DNA of 64,000 nucleotides from JAAYDI01 sp052034005 (GTDB lineage: Bacteria; Planctomycetota; Planctomycetia; Pirellulales; Pirellulaceae). A model generated the notes under the pieces. It made no database searches and was not told where the DNA came from. It saw only the letters and a program-made list of their open reading frames with translations. The DNA lies in NCBI GenBank assembly GCA_052034005.1, contig JBPOJB010000012.1:62001-126000 (forward strand). Direction: 5' to 3'. The position numbers and the translations under genes were made by a program. This document shows positions 17,935-26,327 of this stretch, one piece after another. The number at the start of each line of letters is the position of its first letter. Position 1 is the stretch's first letter.

Positions 17935-19329
17935 ATGAGAACGATCGTCCATTTTTCGGTCGCGTGTGTGTTGGCCGGTGCGATGGCGGGCCCATCGTCG
18001 GCGCAGGTGTGTGAGAGTTATCGGCTCGTCCGCCAGACGGTCTGTGAACCGCAGCAGGTCACGACCTATCGCCTGCAGTACGAGACGGTGATGGAGGAGC
18101 AGACGGTCACGGTGCAGAAGCCGGTCTGGGAGACCGAGTTGCGTGAGAACCGCTACCGTGTGGCGAAGCCGATCGTGGAGACGGCGGAACGTGAAGAGCG
18201 GTACACGGTGCTCAAACCGGTATGGGAGACGACCTATGAGGATCGGACATACACGCAGGTACGTTATGTGACCGAGACGGCTGAGCGCGAGGAGCGCGTG
18301 GTCGTGGCCAAGCCGATCTGGGAGACCGAGTACCGCGAAGAGCGGCAGGTGGTGCGCCGCCCGGTGACGGAGACGGTCTACCAGGACCAGAACTATACAA
18401 CCTATCAGCCGGTCACCACGCTGCGGACCCAGTACGTGGACCAGGGCGCGTGCGTGCAGCAGTGGGTGTACAAGCCGGGCGACACCCGGACCCGCTTGCG
18501 CTGGCTCCCGCCGTCCGACTACTGCGATCCGGCCACCGGCCTGGTGGTGCATCAGACGCGCGGCCTGCACTGGGTGCGCGAGACGGCGCCGGGCACGTAT
18601 GCGTTGCAGCAACAGTACGTCCCGAACATCGTGGCGCAACAAGTGCCGCAGACCACGCTGGTGCCGCAGGTGGTGACCCAGAAGGTCCCGGTGCAGGTCA
18701 CCCGCCTGGTGGATGAAGTGCAGGTGCAGCAGGTTCCGGTACAGGTCTGCCGCACGCAGGAGGAAGTCCAGGTGCGGAAGATCCCGTACACCGTCCAGCG
18801 TCCCGTGACCGAGAACATTTCGTACAAGGTTCCGGTGCAGACCTGTCGTTGGGAGCGGCAGGAAATGGTCCGGCGCGTTCCGGTGACCACTCAGCGGATC
18901 GAATACGAAGAGCGTGTGGAGAGTGTTCCGGTGCAGGTGTGCCGTATGGCCACGGAGGTCCGCAAGGTGCTGGTCCCGCGCACGGTGGCCCGGTGGGTGC
19001 CGTACGTGACGACGCAGTACGCGCCGCGCAGCGTGTACATGCAGGTTCCGACCGGTGTGCCGGCGGTCATCTACGATGCGACGCCCTCCGCCACTCCACC
19101 GGCCGTGTCCGCGCCGCCGGCAGCCGGCAGCCGTTCGGTCGTCGTCGACGGCGCGCCGGCTGAAACGCCGGCGGCTCCGGCGCCGTCCGGCGAGCCGAAG
19201 GACACCGACCCCACCGGGAGGCCGACACTGCAGCCGCACGAAGTGGAGCGGCCGGCGACAGGAGAACCGACTCCGGCAGCCAAGCCGGAGCCCGCGCCGG
19301 CGGCCGAGGCGGACGGGAACCAGGCCTGA
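17935..19329 (+). CDS. Secreted YTV-repeat protein
   Basis: A 464-residue exported protein. Signal peptide MRTIVHFSVACVLAGAMAGPSSAQ, then a long array of short beta-type repeats built on motifs such as YTVLKPVWET, YRVAKPIVET and VVVAKPIWET, then a second block of VPVQVCR/VPVQTCR repeats that place single cysteines at regular intervals. This matches the planctomycete-specific YTV family. The C-terminal 90 residues are proline/alanine rich and low in complexity. The ATG at 17935 follows a GAGGTGAG ribosome site and directly starts the signal peptide. Location is probably the cell surface or periplasm; function is unknown. A hairpin without T-tract follows the stop. Confidence 0.85.
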   Translation: MRTIVHFSVACVLAGAMAGPSSAQVCESYRLVRQTVCEPQQVTTYRLQYETVMEEQTVTVQKPVWETELRENRYRVAKPIVETAEREERYTVLKPVWETTYEDRTYTQVRYVTETAEREERVVVAKPIWETEYREERQVVRRPVTETVYQDQNYTTYQPVTTLRTQYVDQGACVQQWVYKPGDTRTRLRWLPPSDYCDPATGLVVHQTRGLHWVRETAPGTYALQQQYVPNIVAQQVPQTTLVPQVVTQKVPVQVTRLVDEVQVQQVPVQVCRTQEEVQVRKIPYTVQRPVTENISYKVPVQTCRWERQEMVRRVPVTTQRIEYEERVESVPVQVCRMATEVRKVLVPRTVARWVPYVTTQYAPRSVYMQVPTGVPAVIYDATPSATPPAVSAPPAAGSRSVVVDGAPAETPAAPAPSGEPKDTDPTGRPTLQPHEVERPATGEPTPAAKPEPAPAAEADGNQA

Positions 19330-19341
19330 CGATGCGTCCCT

Positions 19342-19366
19342 GCCCGCCGCGCGCTGGGCGGCGGGC
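19342..19366 (+). terminator. GC-rich 3' hairpin after the YTV gene
   Basis: A perfect 9-bp stem (19342-19350 with 19358-19366) with a 7-nt loop, 12 nt after the stop codon. No T-tract follows, so intrinsic termination is uncertain; it may protect the mRNA 3' end. Confidence 0.4.
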
Positions 19367-19450
19367 CTGCATCTGCTTGCCTCGCGCGCAGCGCATCCTG
19401 TGATGCGTGTCTCGTTCTCGCACCTGGCGGCTGCGGACCTGTGCCCGATA

Positions 19451-19478
19451 TTGACGGGCCACCGGCACCCGGTACTCT
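19451..19478 (+). promoter_or_regulatory. Promoter of the BRCT-MerR-TPR gene
   Basis: -35 TTGACG (19451-19456), 16 bp spacer, -10 TACTCT (19473-19478). The transcript should start near 19485, which excludes the in-frame start codons at 19441 and 19480. Confidence 0.5.
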
Positions 19479-19518
19479 AATGCCTAGGGCTCGGGACGAG
19501 GCTGGCTCCACTCCCTGG

Positions 19519-20751
19519 ATGCGCTTGTACATGTCCGCCGACGACACCGCCGATTCGCCAAACGTCCTCCACGCGCTGCGTGTTGCGTTCCTGGGCAAGC
19601 TGGGCGGCATGACGCGTCGCGAAGCACAGAACCTGGTCCGCAGCCATGGGGGCACGGTCGTCGACCCGTTGAGCGCCGAGGCGGATCTGGTCGTGATCGG
19701 GGCGGACGAACTGCCGCTGGAGGAAGCGACGCTGTTGGACGAGTGGCCCCGCCAGGGGGCGGCGGAGGGCACGCTGGAGGTCATCTCGGAGACCCAGTTC
19801 TGGCAGCGATTGGGCCTGGTCGACGACGAATTGGACACCCGGTTGTACACGCCGGCCATGCTGGCCGAACTGCTGAACGTCTCGGTCGCGATCATCCGTC
19901 GCTGGCATCGCCGCGGGTTGATCGTGCCGGTTCGGGAGGTCCGGCGGCTGCCCTATTTCGATTTTCAGGAGGTGGCCACGGCCCGCCAGTTGGCCGCGCT
20001 GCTGGCGGCCGGCGCGTCACCGGCGGCCATCGAGCGGAAGCTGGCGGCTCTGTCGCGTTACGTGCCGGAGGTCGAGCGCCCGCTGGCCCAGTTGTCCGTG
20101 ATCGTGCAGGGCCAGCAGCTTTTGTTGCGGCAAGGGGACGGGCTGATCGAGCCGGGCGGGCAGTTGCGGTTCGATTTCGACGCGTTGGACCGCCGGGGCA
20201 CGTCGCCGGAAGAGGTGGTCGAGCGGCAGGCGCTGGTCCGATTCAGCCATGACACATCATTGTCATTACGTCCCGGGGAGCTGCTGGAGCAGGCGGCGAG
20301 TGCCGAGGAGGAAGGGCACCTGGAGCAGGCGGTGGATCTCTACCGGGCGGCCCTGGCGGCGGCGGGGCCGACCCCGGAAGTCTGTTTCCAATTGGCGGAG
20401 CTGCTGTACCGGCTGGGCGACCTGTCGGCCGCGCGGGAGCGGTACTACATGGCGGTCGAGCTGGACGAGGATTACGTGGAGGCGCGCGCCAACCTGGGCT
20501 GCGTCTTGGCGGAGACCGGGCAGCGGGAACTGGCGGTGGCCGCCTTCCAGGGCGCGCTGGCCTACCACGCCGAGTATGCCGACGTGCACTACCACCTGGC
20601 GCGCACGCTGGACGAGTTGGGCCGGCCGGAGGAGGCGGCGCGGCACTGGCAGGAGTTCCTGGCCCTCGCCCCGTGCAGCGCCTGGTCCGACGAAGCGCGG
20701 CGGCGTCTGGGGTGGGGCCGGCCGGAGGCGAGCGCTGAGTTTGCGGATTAA
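19519..20751 (+). CDS. BRCT + MerR-type HTH + TPR protein
   Basis: A soluble protein of about 410 residues with three modules. Residues about 15-95 look like a BRCT domain: VAFLGKLGGMTRREAQNLVRSHGG resembles the BRCT end of NAD-dependent DNA ligase. Residues about 110-180 match a MerR-like winged helix (LYTPAMLAELLNVSVAIIRRW, then PYFDFQEVATARQL). Residues about 255-405 hold four TPR-like helical pairs (for instance CFQLAELLYRLGDLSAARERYY and NLGCVLAETGQRELAVAAF). BRCT domains bind phosphopeptides or DNA ends and MerR HTHs bind promoters, so a DNA-binding regulator or scaffold is likely. No cysteine-based metal site typical of classical MerR sensors is visible. The start is ATG 19519 or 19531, both downstream of the predicted transcript start. 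A GC-rich hairpin follows. Confidence 0.78.
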   Translation: MRLYMSADDTADSPNVLHALRVAFLGKLGGMTRREAQNLVRSHGGTVVDPLSAEADLVVIGADELPLEEATLLDEWPRQGAAEGTLEVISETQFWQRLGLVDDELDTRLYTPAMLAELLNVSVAIIRRWHRRGLIVPVREVRRLPYFDFQEVATARQLAALLAAGASPAAIERKLAALSRYVPEVERPLAQLSVIVQGQQLLLRQGDGLIEPGGQLRFDFDALDRRGTSPEEVVERQALVRFSHDTSLSLRPGELLEQAASAEEEGHLEQAVDLYRAALAAAGPTPEVCFQLAELLYRLGDLSAARERYYMAVELDEDYVEARANLGCVLAETGQRELAVAAFQGALAYHAEYADVHYHLARTLDELGRPEEAARHWQEFLALAPCSAWSDEARRRLGWGRPEASAEFAD

Positions 20752-20785
20752 ACCGGTTGTGCGTCCGGGACGTTCCACACCGTCG

Positions 20786-20808
20786 GCCCCGGCCAGGTCG
20801 GCCGGGGC
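20786..20808 (+). terminator. GC-rich 3' hairpin after the BRCT-MerR-TPR gene
   Basis: Perfect 9-bp stem (20786-20794 with 20800-20808) and a 5-nt loop, 34 nt after the stop. No T-tract, so termination strength is uncertain. Confidence 0.4.
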
Positions 20809-20875
20809 GCGATAATTCGCCCTGCCGACGGCAGATAGCCCGATCGGGAGTCCCGGGACGCGGCGTGGCGGGTTC

Positions 20876-20903
20876 TTGCAAATCTGCGCCATGTGCCTAT
20901 TCT
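20876..20903 (+). promoter_or_regulatory. Promoter of the large membrane protein gene
   Basis: -35 TTGCAA (20876-20881), 16 bp spacer, -10 TATTCT (20898-20903); leader of about 55 nt to the ATG at 20966. Confidence 0.55.
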
Positions 20904-20965
20904 GGTAGGGTTCCGGCGGTCCGCGTCTGGTGCTTTTTGAGAACCATGGCAGCCGTTCGCTCGTC

Positions 20966-22759
20966 ATGAACGAAATTCTCTTCCACTACGAGAAGATCGA
21001 TCCCACCACGTGGGCGTATCTCGCGTCGCTGTTGATCGTCGGACTGTTCTTCAAGTTCAGCCGCTTCTGGAGCGTGCGGAACCTGGACCTGTTGCTGCTG
21101 ATCCTGTTAACGCCCGGCCTGCTGCTGGTCTCGGAGGGCCAGAAAACGCGCCTCGATGCGCTGGCCGCCGTGGCTGCCGCGCGCCAGCATTCCGCGGCAC
21201 AGGCGTCCTCCACGCTGCCGGGCACGGCGGGCGAGCTCCCGCGCGAGGCGGCTTCGGCGTCCACCCAGACCGGGCCGCGCACGTCGGCCGACGATGAGCC
21301 GGCCGGCGCCTCGGCCGCGTCATCGCCGGGCGAGACGCGCAACGGAAAGAAGGTCCGCAAAGAGTCCTCGGCGGACGGAGAGCCGGTGATTGACGCGGAT
21401 CTGTCACTAGCTCAGGACCAGTTGCGCAGCGGGACCACGATCGAGCGGGTTGGCTTCGTCTGGCTGCTGGCGGTCGGGCTGCTGCTGCTGGTGCGATGCC
21501 TGGTCGACCCGACCATGGTGCGCCGGCCGCTGCTCGAGCCCAACATGACCACCGGCGGCCTGATCTTCAGCTGCTGTTCGCTGTTCGTCTTCTTGATGGC
21601 CAATGTCGTCGCCAGTCGACCCACGGCGGAAGACCTGCTGGGTCCGAGCAGTGCCGAGCGGCTGATCAGCCGGCAGGCGACGGACGATCTGGACCGGCAC
21701 GGGCCCGGCTACGCGCTCCTGTTCACGCTCCCGAGCCTGCCGACAGTGAAGATGGGATCGCCGCTGGTGCGGCCGCTGGCGAACCGGCCGCCGCCGCCGC
21801 GAGCCCGCCACTGGTCCTATCGCCCGAGCGCCGGCGAATCGCTGGCGACGGTGGAGGCGGAGTTCCTGGCGATCACGCCGGATGGCCACCTCCGCCTGCA
21901 GAAGGCGGACGGCACGGAACTCATTATCGCCCAGCGGGACCTCAGTGAGACCGACCAGGCGTTCGTGTTGAAGATCCAGGCCTACACGACGATCGCCAAG
22001 CTGATGGCCATCCTGTCGCACCTGGCCATCGTCGTGGGGATCATCGCCGTCGGCTTCTGGCATTTCAACAATGTCAAGATGGGCGTCGGGGCTGCGACCC
22101 TGTACCTGGTGCTCCCCTACACGTCCCAGATGACCGGGCGCATCGATCACGTGCTGCCGACCGCCATGCTCGTCTGGGCGGTCTTCTGCTACCGGCGCCC
22201 GCTGATGTCCGGCATCTTCCTCGGATTGGCCATCGGCGTGATTTACTACCCGCTGTTCCTGCTGCCACTCTGGTTCAGTTTCTACTGGGCGCGCGGCCTG
22301 CTGCGGTTCACGGCGGGCCTGGTGTCCGTGCTGGCCGTGATGGTGCTGATGCTGGCCTTCGTCTCGCCGGATCTGCCGTCCTTCTGGCTGTACTTCAAGA
22401 AGATGTTCGGATTGATGTCGCCGCAGATGGAGGGCCTGGGCGGGATCTGGGGGCTGGGCTGGGCACCGGTCTACCGCATTCCGATCCTGACGGCCTTCGT
22501 GGCCATGTGCGGATCGATGGCCATCTGGCCGGCCCAGAAGAACCTGGGCACGCTGCTGAGCTGTTCGGCCGCCGTGATGATCGCCACGCAGTTCTGGCAC
22601 GGATATGGCGGCGGGCTCTACGTGGCCTGGTATCTTCCACTGTTCCTGCTCACCGTCTTCCGGCCGAATCTGGAGGATCGGGTGGCGGCCAGCGTGCTGA
22701 GCGCCGCCTGGGCGCCGAGCCCGCGTGGCAGCGCGCCTCCCGCCAGCCCGGGTCCGTAA
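20966..22759 (+). CDS. Multi-pass membrane protein, possibly GT-C/GT87-like
   Basis: A 597-residue integral membrane protein. An N-terminal helix (TWAYLASLLIVGLFFKFSRFW) and a second one lead into a hydrophilic, low-complexity segment (about residues 75-150). Further helices surround a soluble region rich in SH3-like beta strands (about residues 290-345: FLAITPDGHLRLQKADGTEL). The C-terminal third has six or more helices, including LPYTSQMTGRIDHVLPTAMLVW and IGVIYYPLFLLPLWFSFYW, which resemble membrane mannosyltransferases of the GT87 kind. I cannot name the catalytic acid with confidence, so the enzyme call is tentative. It has its own promoter, and the EEP-domain gene downstream on the same strand may be co-transcribed (158 bp gap). 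Confidence 0.6.
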   Translation: MNEILFHYEKIDPTTWAYLASLLIVGLFFKFSRFWSVRNLDLLLLILLTPGLLLVSEGQKTRLDALAAVAAARQHSAAQASSTLPGTAGELPREAASASTQTGPRTSADDEPAGASAASSPGETRNGKKVRKESSADGEPVIDADLSLAQDQLRSGTTIERVGFVWLLAVGLLLLVRCLVDPTMVRRPLLEPNMTTGGLIFSCCSLFVFLMANVVASRPTAEDLLGPSSAERLISRQATDDLDRHGPGYALLFTLPSLPTVKMGSPLVRPLANRPPPPRARHWSYRPSAGESLATVEAEFLAITPDGHLRLQKADGTELIIAQRDLSETDQAFVLKIQAYTTIAKLMAILSHLAIVVGIIAVGFWHFNNVKMGVGAATLYLVLPYTSQMTGRIDHVLPTAMLVWAVFCYRRPLMSGIFLGLAIGVIYYPLFLLPLWFSFYWARGLLRFTAGLVSVLAVMVLMLAFVSPDLPSFWLYFKKMFGLMSPQMEGLGGIWGLGWAPVYRIPILTAFVAMCGSMAIWPAQKNLGTLLSCSAAVMIATQFWHGYGGGLYVAWYLPLFLLTVFRPNLEDRVAASVLSAAWAPSPRGSAPPASPGP

Positions 22760-22917
22760 ACGGGGCGGCCCGGCGGGTTGAGTGCGGCATCTCTGCCCGG
22801 CTCGGGTTCAAGCCTCGCCGATCCTTTCGACGAAGAAAGACCTGGGTTCGTATCGACGCAGCGATCCCGGCCGGGCGCGCCGTCCGCCCCCAGCCGGGCC
22901 GTGACAGGAGGCGCCCC

Positions 22918-23892
22918 GTGAGACCGTCGCAGTTCCTGATGACCCTCGCCGTGCTGGCCGTGGGCGGCTGGTTTCTCTACAACCGCTACGAGGTCCGCGG
23001 CCTGTCGGACCTGAAGCTGGTCCGCCGTGACGGGGCGGATTCGACAGGGCTGCCGCCACCCGCCCGCACCGAGGGCACGATCCGCATCGCGTCCTTCAGC
23101 TTGCAGGCGTTCGGCCCCGCCCAGGTGGAGCAGTCGACGGTGATGGAGATCCTGGCCGACACGCTCCGCCGGTTCGATGTCGTGGCGCTGCAGGAGGTTC
23201 GCACGGAACGGCCCGACGTGCTCCAGCGCCTGCTGGAACAGGTCAACGCCACGGGGCGGCGGTATGCCCTGCTGGCAGGCCCCCGGGTCGGGCGGACGGC
23301 CAGCAAGGCGCAGTTCGTGTTCGTGTTCGACCAGGCGACCATCGAAATCGACCGCAGCGCCGCCTATACGGTGGACGACCCGGACGACCTGCTGCACTGG
23401 CCGCCGTTCGTGGGCTGGTTTCGCGCGCGGGGCCCGGCACCGGACCGCGCGTTCACGTTCACGCTGGTGAACATCCGGATCGATCCGGACGAAGTGGACG
23501 CGGAACTGCGAGTCTTGGACGACCTGTTCTTCTCGGTCCGCGACGACGGGCGGGGCGAAGATGACGTGATCTTGCTGGGCGACTTCCAGGCCGACGACCA
23601 GCACCTGGGCGGGCTCGGACGGGTGTCGGGCATGATGGCCGCCATCACGCAGACGCCCACCAATACCCGCCGGACCCGGCAGTGCGACAACCTGGTCTTC
23701 CAACTGCCGGCCACGAGCGAGTACGCGGGGCGCAGCGGCACCTTCGACTTCCTGCGCGAGCACAACTTGACGCTCGACCAGGCGCTGCAGGTTTCCGATC
23801 ACCTGCCGGTCTGGGCGGAATTCCACATGCTCGAGGGCGGCGGCGGAGCCGCCGCCGTGACCGCGTCGGGCGCGCCCCCCGGCGTGCGCTGA
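22918..23892 (+). CDS. Membrane-anchored endonuclease/exonuclease/phosphatase (EEP) family protein
   Basis: A 324-residue protein beginning at GTG 22918, fixed by an excellent AGGAGG ribosome site 6 nt upstream. One N-terminal helix (FLMTLAVLAVGGWFLYN) anchors it, then an EEP (DNase I-like) fold follows. The family motifs are RIASFSLQAFG (replacing the usual N with S), ALQEVR with the metal-binding glutamate, LLGDFQADDQHL for the D-x-N/D motif, and the catalytic SDHLPVWAEF. The fold cleaves phosphodiester bonds in nucleic acids or lipids; an exported domain suggests extracellular DNA or phospholipid headgroups. The change from asparagine in the first motif could lower activity. Confidence 0.8.
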   Translation: MRPSQFLMTLAVLAVGGWFLYNRYEVRGLSDLKLVRRDGADSTGLPPPARTEGTIRIASFSLQAFGPAQVEQSTVMEILADTLRRFDVVALQEVRTERPDVLQRLLEQVNATGRRYALLAGPRVGRTASKAQFVFVFDQATIEIDRSAAYTVDDPDDLLHWPPFVGWFRARGPAPDRAFTFTLVNIRIDPDEVDAELRVLDDLFFSVRDDGRGEDDVILLGDFQADDQHLGGLGRVSGMMAAITQTPTNTRRTRQCDNLVFQLPATSEYAGRSGTFDFLREHNLTLDQALQVSDHLPVWAEFHMLEGGGGAAAVTASGAPPGVR

Positions 23893-23901
23893 ACCGGCCC
23901 A

Positions 23902-24771
23902 TCATGGGGCGGACGACGTCGGTGTCCGGGCGTCGGTCGGGCGCGGGTCGGCCCCCTGCGTCCAGGGGTTCGGCCAGTCACCCCACTTTTCCAGGTAGGC
24001 GGCGTACGCGGGAATGTCCCTCTGGCGCTGTGCGAGCCATTGCCGGGTCTCGCCGATGAGTTCCTGTTCCTGCTGCAGGGTCAAATGCCCCACCAGCACG
24101 CAGGTGCGCAGGAAGACGAAGTAGGTGTCGAGGACGTCGCAACGGCAGTAGTCGTTGATGGCCGCCAGCCGGCCGTCGTTGTAGAGGTCCTGGACCATGC
24201 AGCCTTGCACATCCATCTTGCCGGGTTTGCCGAGCAGATTGGCAGCCAGGTTCAAGCCGCCATGGAAGCGCGTGGCGCCGAAATTGGTCAAGATGTCGTG
24301 CAGGTCGAGATGGGCTTCCGTGTTGTAACGGTTGCGCCGCTGCTGGTATCCCTTGTTCTGCATGTCGAACCAACCGGGCGCGCTGATGCCGTAACGGAAG
24401 GCGGCCAGCTCCATGAGCGGCAGGTCGAAGGTGCGGCCATTGAACGTGACCCAGGTGGGACGACGATACGCCTCCCAGCCACGCCAGAAATACTCGGTGA
24501 TCACATGCGGCCGATATGCGGGCTCGTCCAACGCCACGACGTCCAGCAGCCGGAAATCGTCGCTCACCTTCGCGATCACGGCCGACACGGGGATCTGAAA
24601 CGTATAGGGGATGAAATCGGAGTTCTGCTGTTCGAGCAGCTCCCGGCGGTACCGCCCGATCGCCTCCCGCGGCTCCAGCGACTGATCCGGATAACGCAAC
24701 TTCGACACCAGCGTCCCGTCGGCCACACTCTCGACATCGAACACCAGAAAGCGAACAGATGGAGTCTCCAC
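23902..24771 (-). CDS. PolB-like 3'-5' exonuclease
   Basis: A protein of about 289 residues in the DEDD exonuclease superfamily, close to the stand-alone 'PolB-like exonuclease' family. Motifs are FLVFDVES (ExoI, D-x-E), TWVTFNGRTFDLPLM (ExoII) and AINDYCRCDVLDTY (ExoIII, with Y spaced for DEDDy chemistry). It should degrade single-stranded DNA from the 3' end, perhaps in repair. The start is a GTG at 24771 or 24777, just downstream of an AAGGGGG stretch; the longer frame to 24861 is not supported. It converges with the EEP gene and diverges from pepT. Confidence 0.82.
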   Translation of the reverse strand: METPSVRFLVFDVESVADGTLVSKLRYPDQSLEPREAIGRYRRELLEQQNSDFIPYTFQIPVSAVIAKVSDDFRLLDVVALDEPAYRPHVITEYFWRGWEAYRRPTWVTFNGRTFDLPLMELAAFRYGISAPGWFDMQNKGYQQRRNRYNTEAHLDLHDILTNFGATRFHGGLNLAANLLGKPGKMDVQGCMVQDLYNDGRLAAINDYCRCDVLDTYFVFLRTCVLVGHLTLQQEQELIGETRQWLAQRQRDIPAYAAYLEKWGDWPNPWTQGADPRPTDARTPTSSAP

Positions 24772-24876
24772 AGGCACCCCCTTTCCCTGGACGGGCCGCT
24801 GCACGATGATGCGGTCCAGCGTACCAGAACGCGCCGTCCCTGGCGACACGCAGCCATGCATTCAGGATGCCGGACC

Positions 24877-26136
24877 ATGAACAGCGCACGACTCCTCGAG
24901 CGGTTCCTGCGGTATGTGGCCGTCGACACGACGGCCGATGACACGGCGGATACCTACCCCAGCTCGCCCGGCCAGCTGGAGCTTGGGAGGATGCTCGTGG
25001 CGGAGCTTTCCCAGCTGGGCCTGGTCGACGCGTGCCAAGACGAACACGGCCTGGTCATGGCGACCCTGCCCGCCACGGTCCCGGGATCCGTGCCGGTCAT
25101 CGCCTGGAACGCCCACCTCGACACGTCGCCGGAGACCAGCGGCGCCCAGGTACGCCCACAAGTGATCCGCGATTATGCGGGCGGCGATATCGTGCTGCCG
25201 GGAGATCCCAGCCAGGTGATCCGCGTCGCCGACAACCCGGAACTCGAACAGCTCCGCGGCGCGACCCTGATCACCTCCGATGGGACCACCTTGCTCGGAG
25301 CGGACGACAAAGCAGGGATCGCCGTCATCATGGAGGCCGCCAACTATCTCTGCGAACATCCCGAGGCGCCGCACGGCCCACTGCGGATCCTGTTCACCTG
25401 CGATGAGGAGATCGGGCGCGGCGTGGACCACGTGAATCTCGAGCGACTGGGCGCGGATGTCTGCTATACGCTCGACGGCGCCGGGGCCCATGCGATCGAC
25501 GTCGAGACGTTTTCCGCGAACCTGGCCACCATCACCGTGCACGGCGTGAATGTGCACCCGTCGATCGCCAAAGGACGTATGGTGAACGCCCTGCGGGCCG
25601 CCGGGGTCTTCCTCGACCGCCTGCCCCGCGACACGCTGGCTCCGGAAGTGAGCGACGGGCGCCAGGGGTTCCTGCATCCGTACGTGATCCAAGGCGGCGT
25701 CGGCCAAGTCACCCTCAAAATGCTGCTGCGCGACTTCCAAACCAAAGCCCTGGCCGATCAGGCGGAACTGATCACCGCCATCGCCCGCGGCGTGGAGGCT
25801 GAGATCGCCGGGGTCACATTCGACCTGCAGGTGCAACCACAGTATCGGAACATGGCCGAAGGGCTCCGGCACGAACCGCGCGCCGTCGCGCTGGCTCAGA
25901 AAGCCCATGCCCGCTTGGGCAGAACCGCCCGGCTCACCGCCATCCGCGGCGGCACCGACGGCGCGGTACTCACCGCCCGAGGATTGCCCACCCCCAACCT
26001 GTCGACCGGGCAACACACGCCCCATTCACGCCTCGAATGGGCCTGCCTGGACGAAATGGTGCTCGCCGCGGAACTACTGGTCGAGCTCGCCCATGTCTGG
26101 TGTGATCCGCAGCTTGGGGAGAATGGGGGGACTTGA
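24877..26136 (+). CDS. pepT: Peptidase T (tripeptide aminopeptidase)
   Basis: A 419-residue zinc aminopeptidase of family M20B that releases the N-terminal residue from tripeptides in the cytoplasm. Metal and catalytic motifs are in place: NAHLDTSPET (His and Asp), LLGADDKAGIA (bridging Asp), TCDEEIGRG (catalytic Glu pair) and RGGTDGAVLTARGLPTPNLSTG (C-terminal substrate loop). Length equals the family norm (about 410). An in-frame extension reaches upstream, but the ATG at 24877 begins the recognisable N-terminal helix. Confidence 0.93.
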   Translation: MNSARLLERFLRYVAVDTTADDTADTYPSSPGQLELGRMLVAELSQLGLVDACQDEHGLVMATLPATVPGSVPVIAWNAHLDTSPETSGAQVRPQVIRDYAGGDIVLPGDPSQVIRVADNPELEQLRGATLITSDGTTLLGADDKAGIAVIMEAANYLCEHPEAPHGPLRILFTCDEEIGRGVDHVNLERLGADVCYTLDGAGAHAIDVETFSANLATITVHGVNVHPSIAKGRMVNALRAAGVFLDRLPRDTLAPEVSDGRQGFLHPYVIQGGVGQVTLKMLLRDFQTKALADQAELITAIARGVEAEIAGVTFDLQVQPQYRNMAEGLRHEPRAVALAQKAHARLGRTARLTAIRGGTDGAVLTARGLPTPNLSTGQHTPHSRLEWACLDEMVLAAELLVELAHVWCDPQLGENGGT

Positions 26137-26327
26137 TCCATCCATGCCCGCTGATTTGACGGCCGGTTTGAGCGATTGGGGTAAACTTGCGGACTCGCAC
26201 AGACCGAAAAAACCAGTTGAGCGAGTAAATCTCGTCGCCAATACCGGCTTAACGCGAGCGATGCACTCCGCCGAGAGGTTCCAGTATTTCGGATGACATC
26301 GTCCTTGCCGGTCCAGGGAAGACTCTT

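Noticed and set aside
19441..19480. Upstream start codons of the BRCT-MerR-TPR gene
   Set aside because: They precede or overlap the predicted transcription start; the added residues show no structure.
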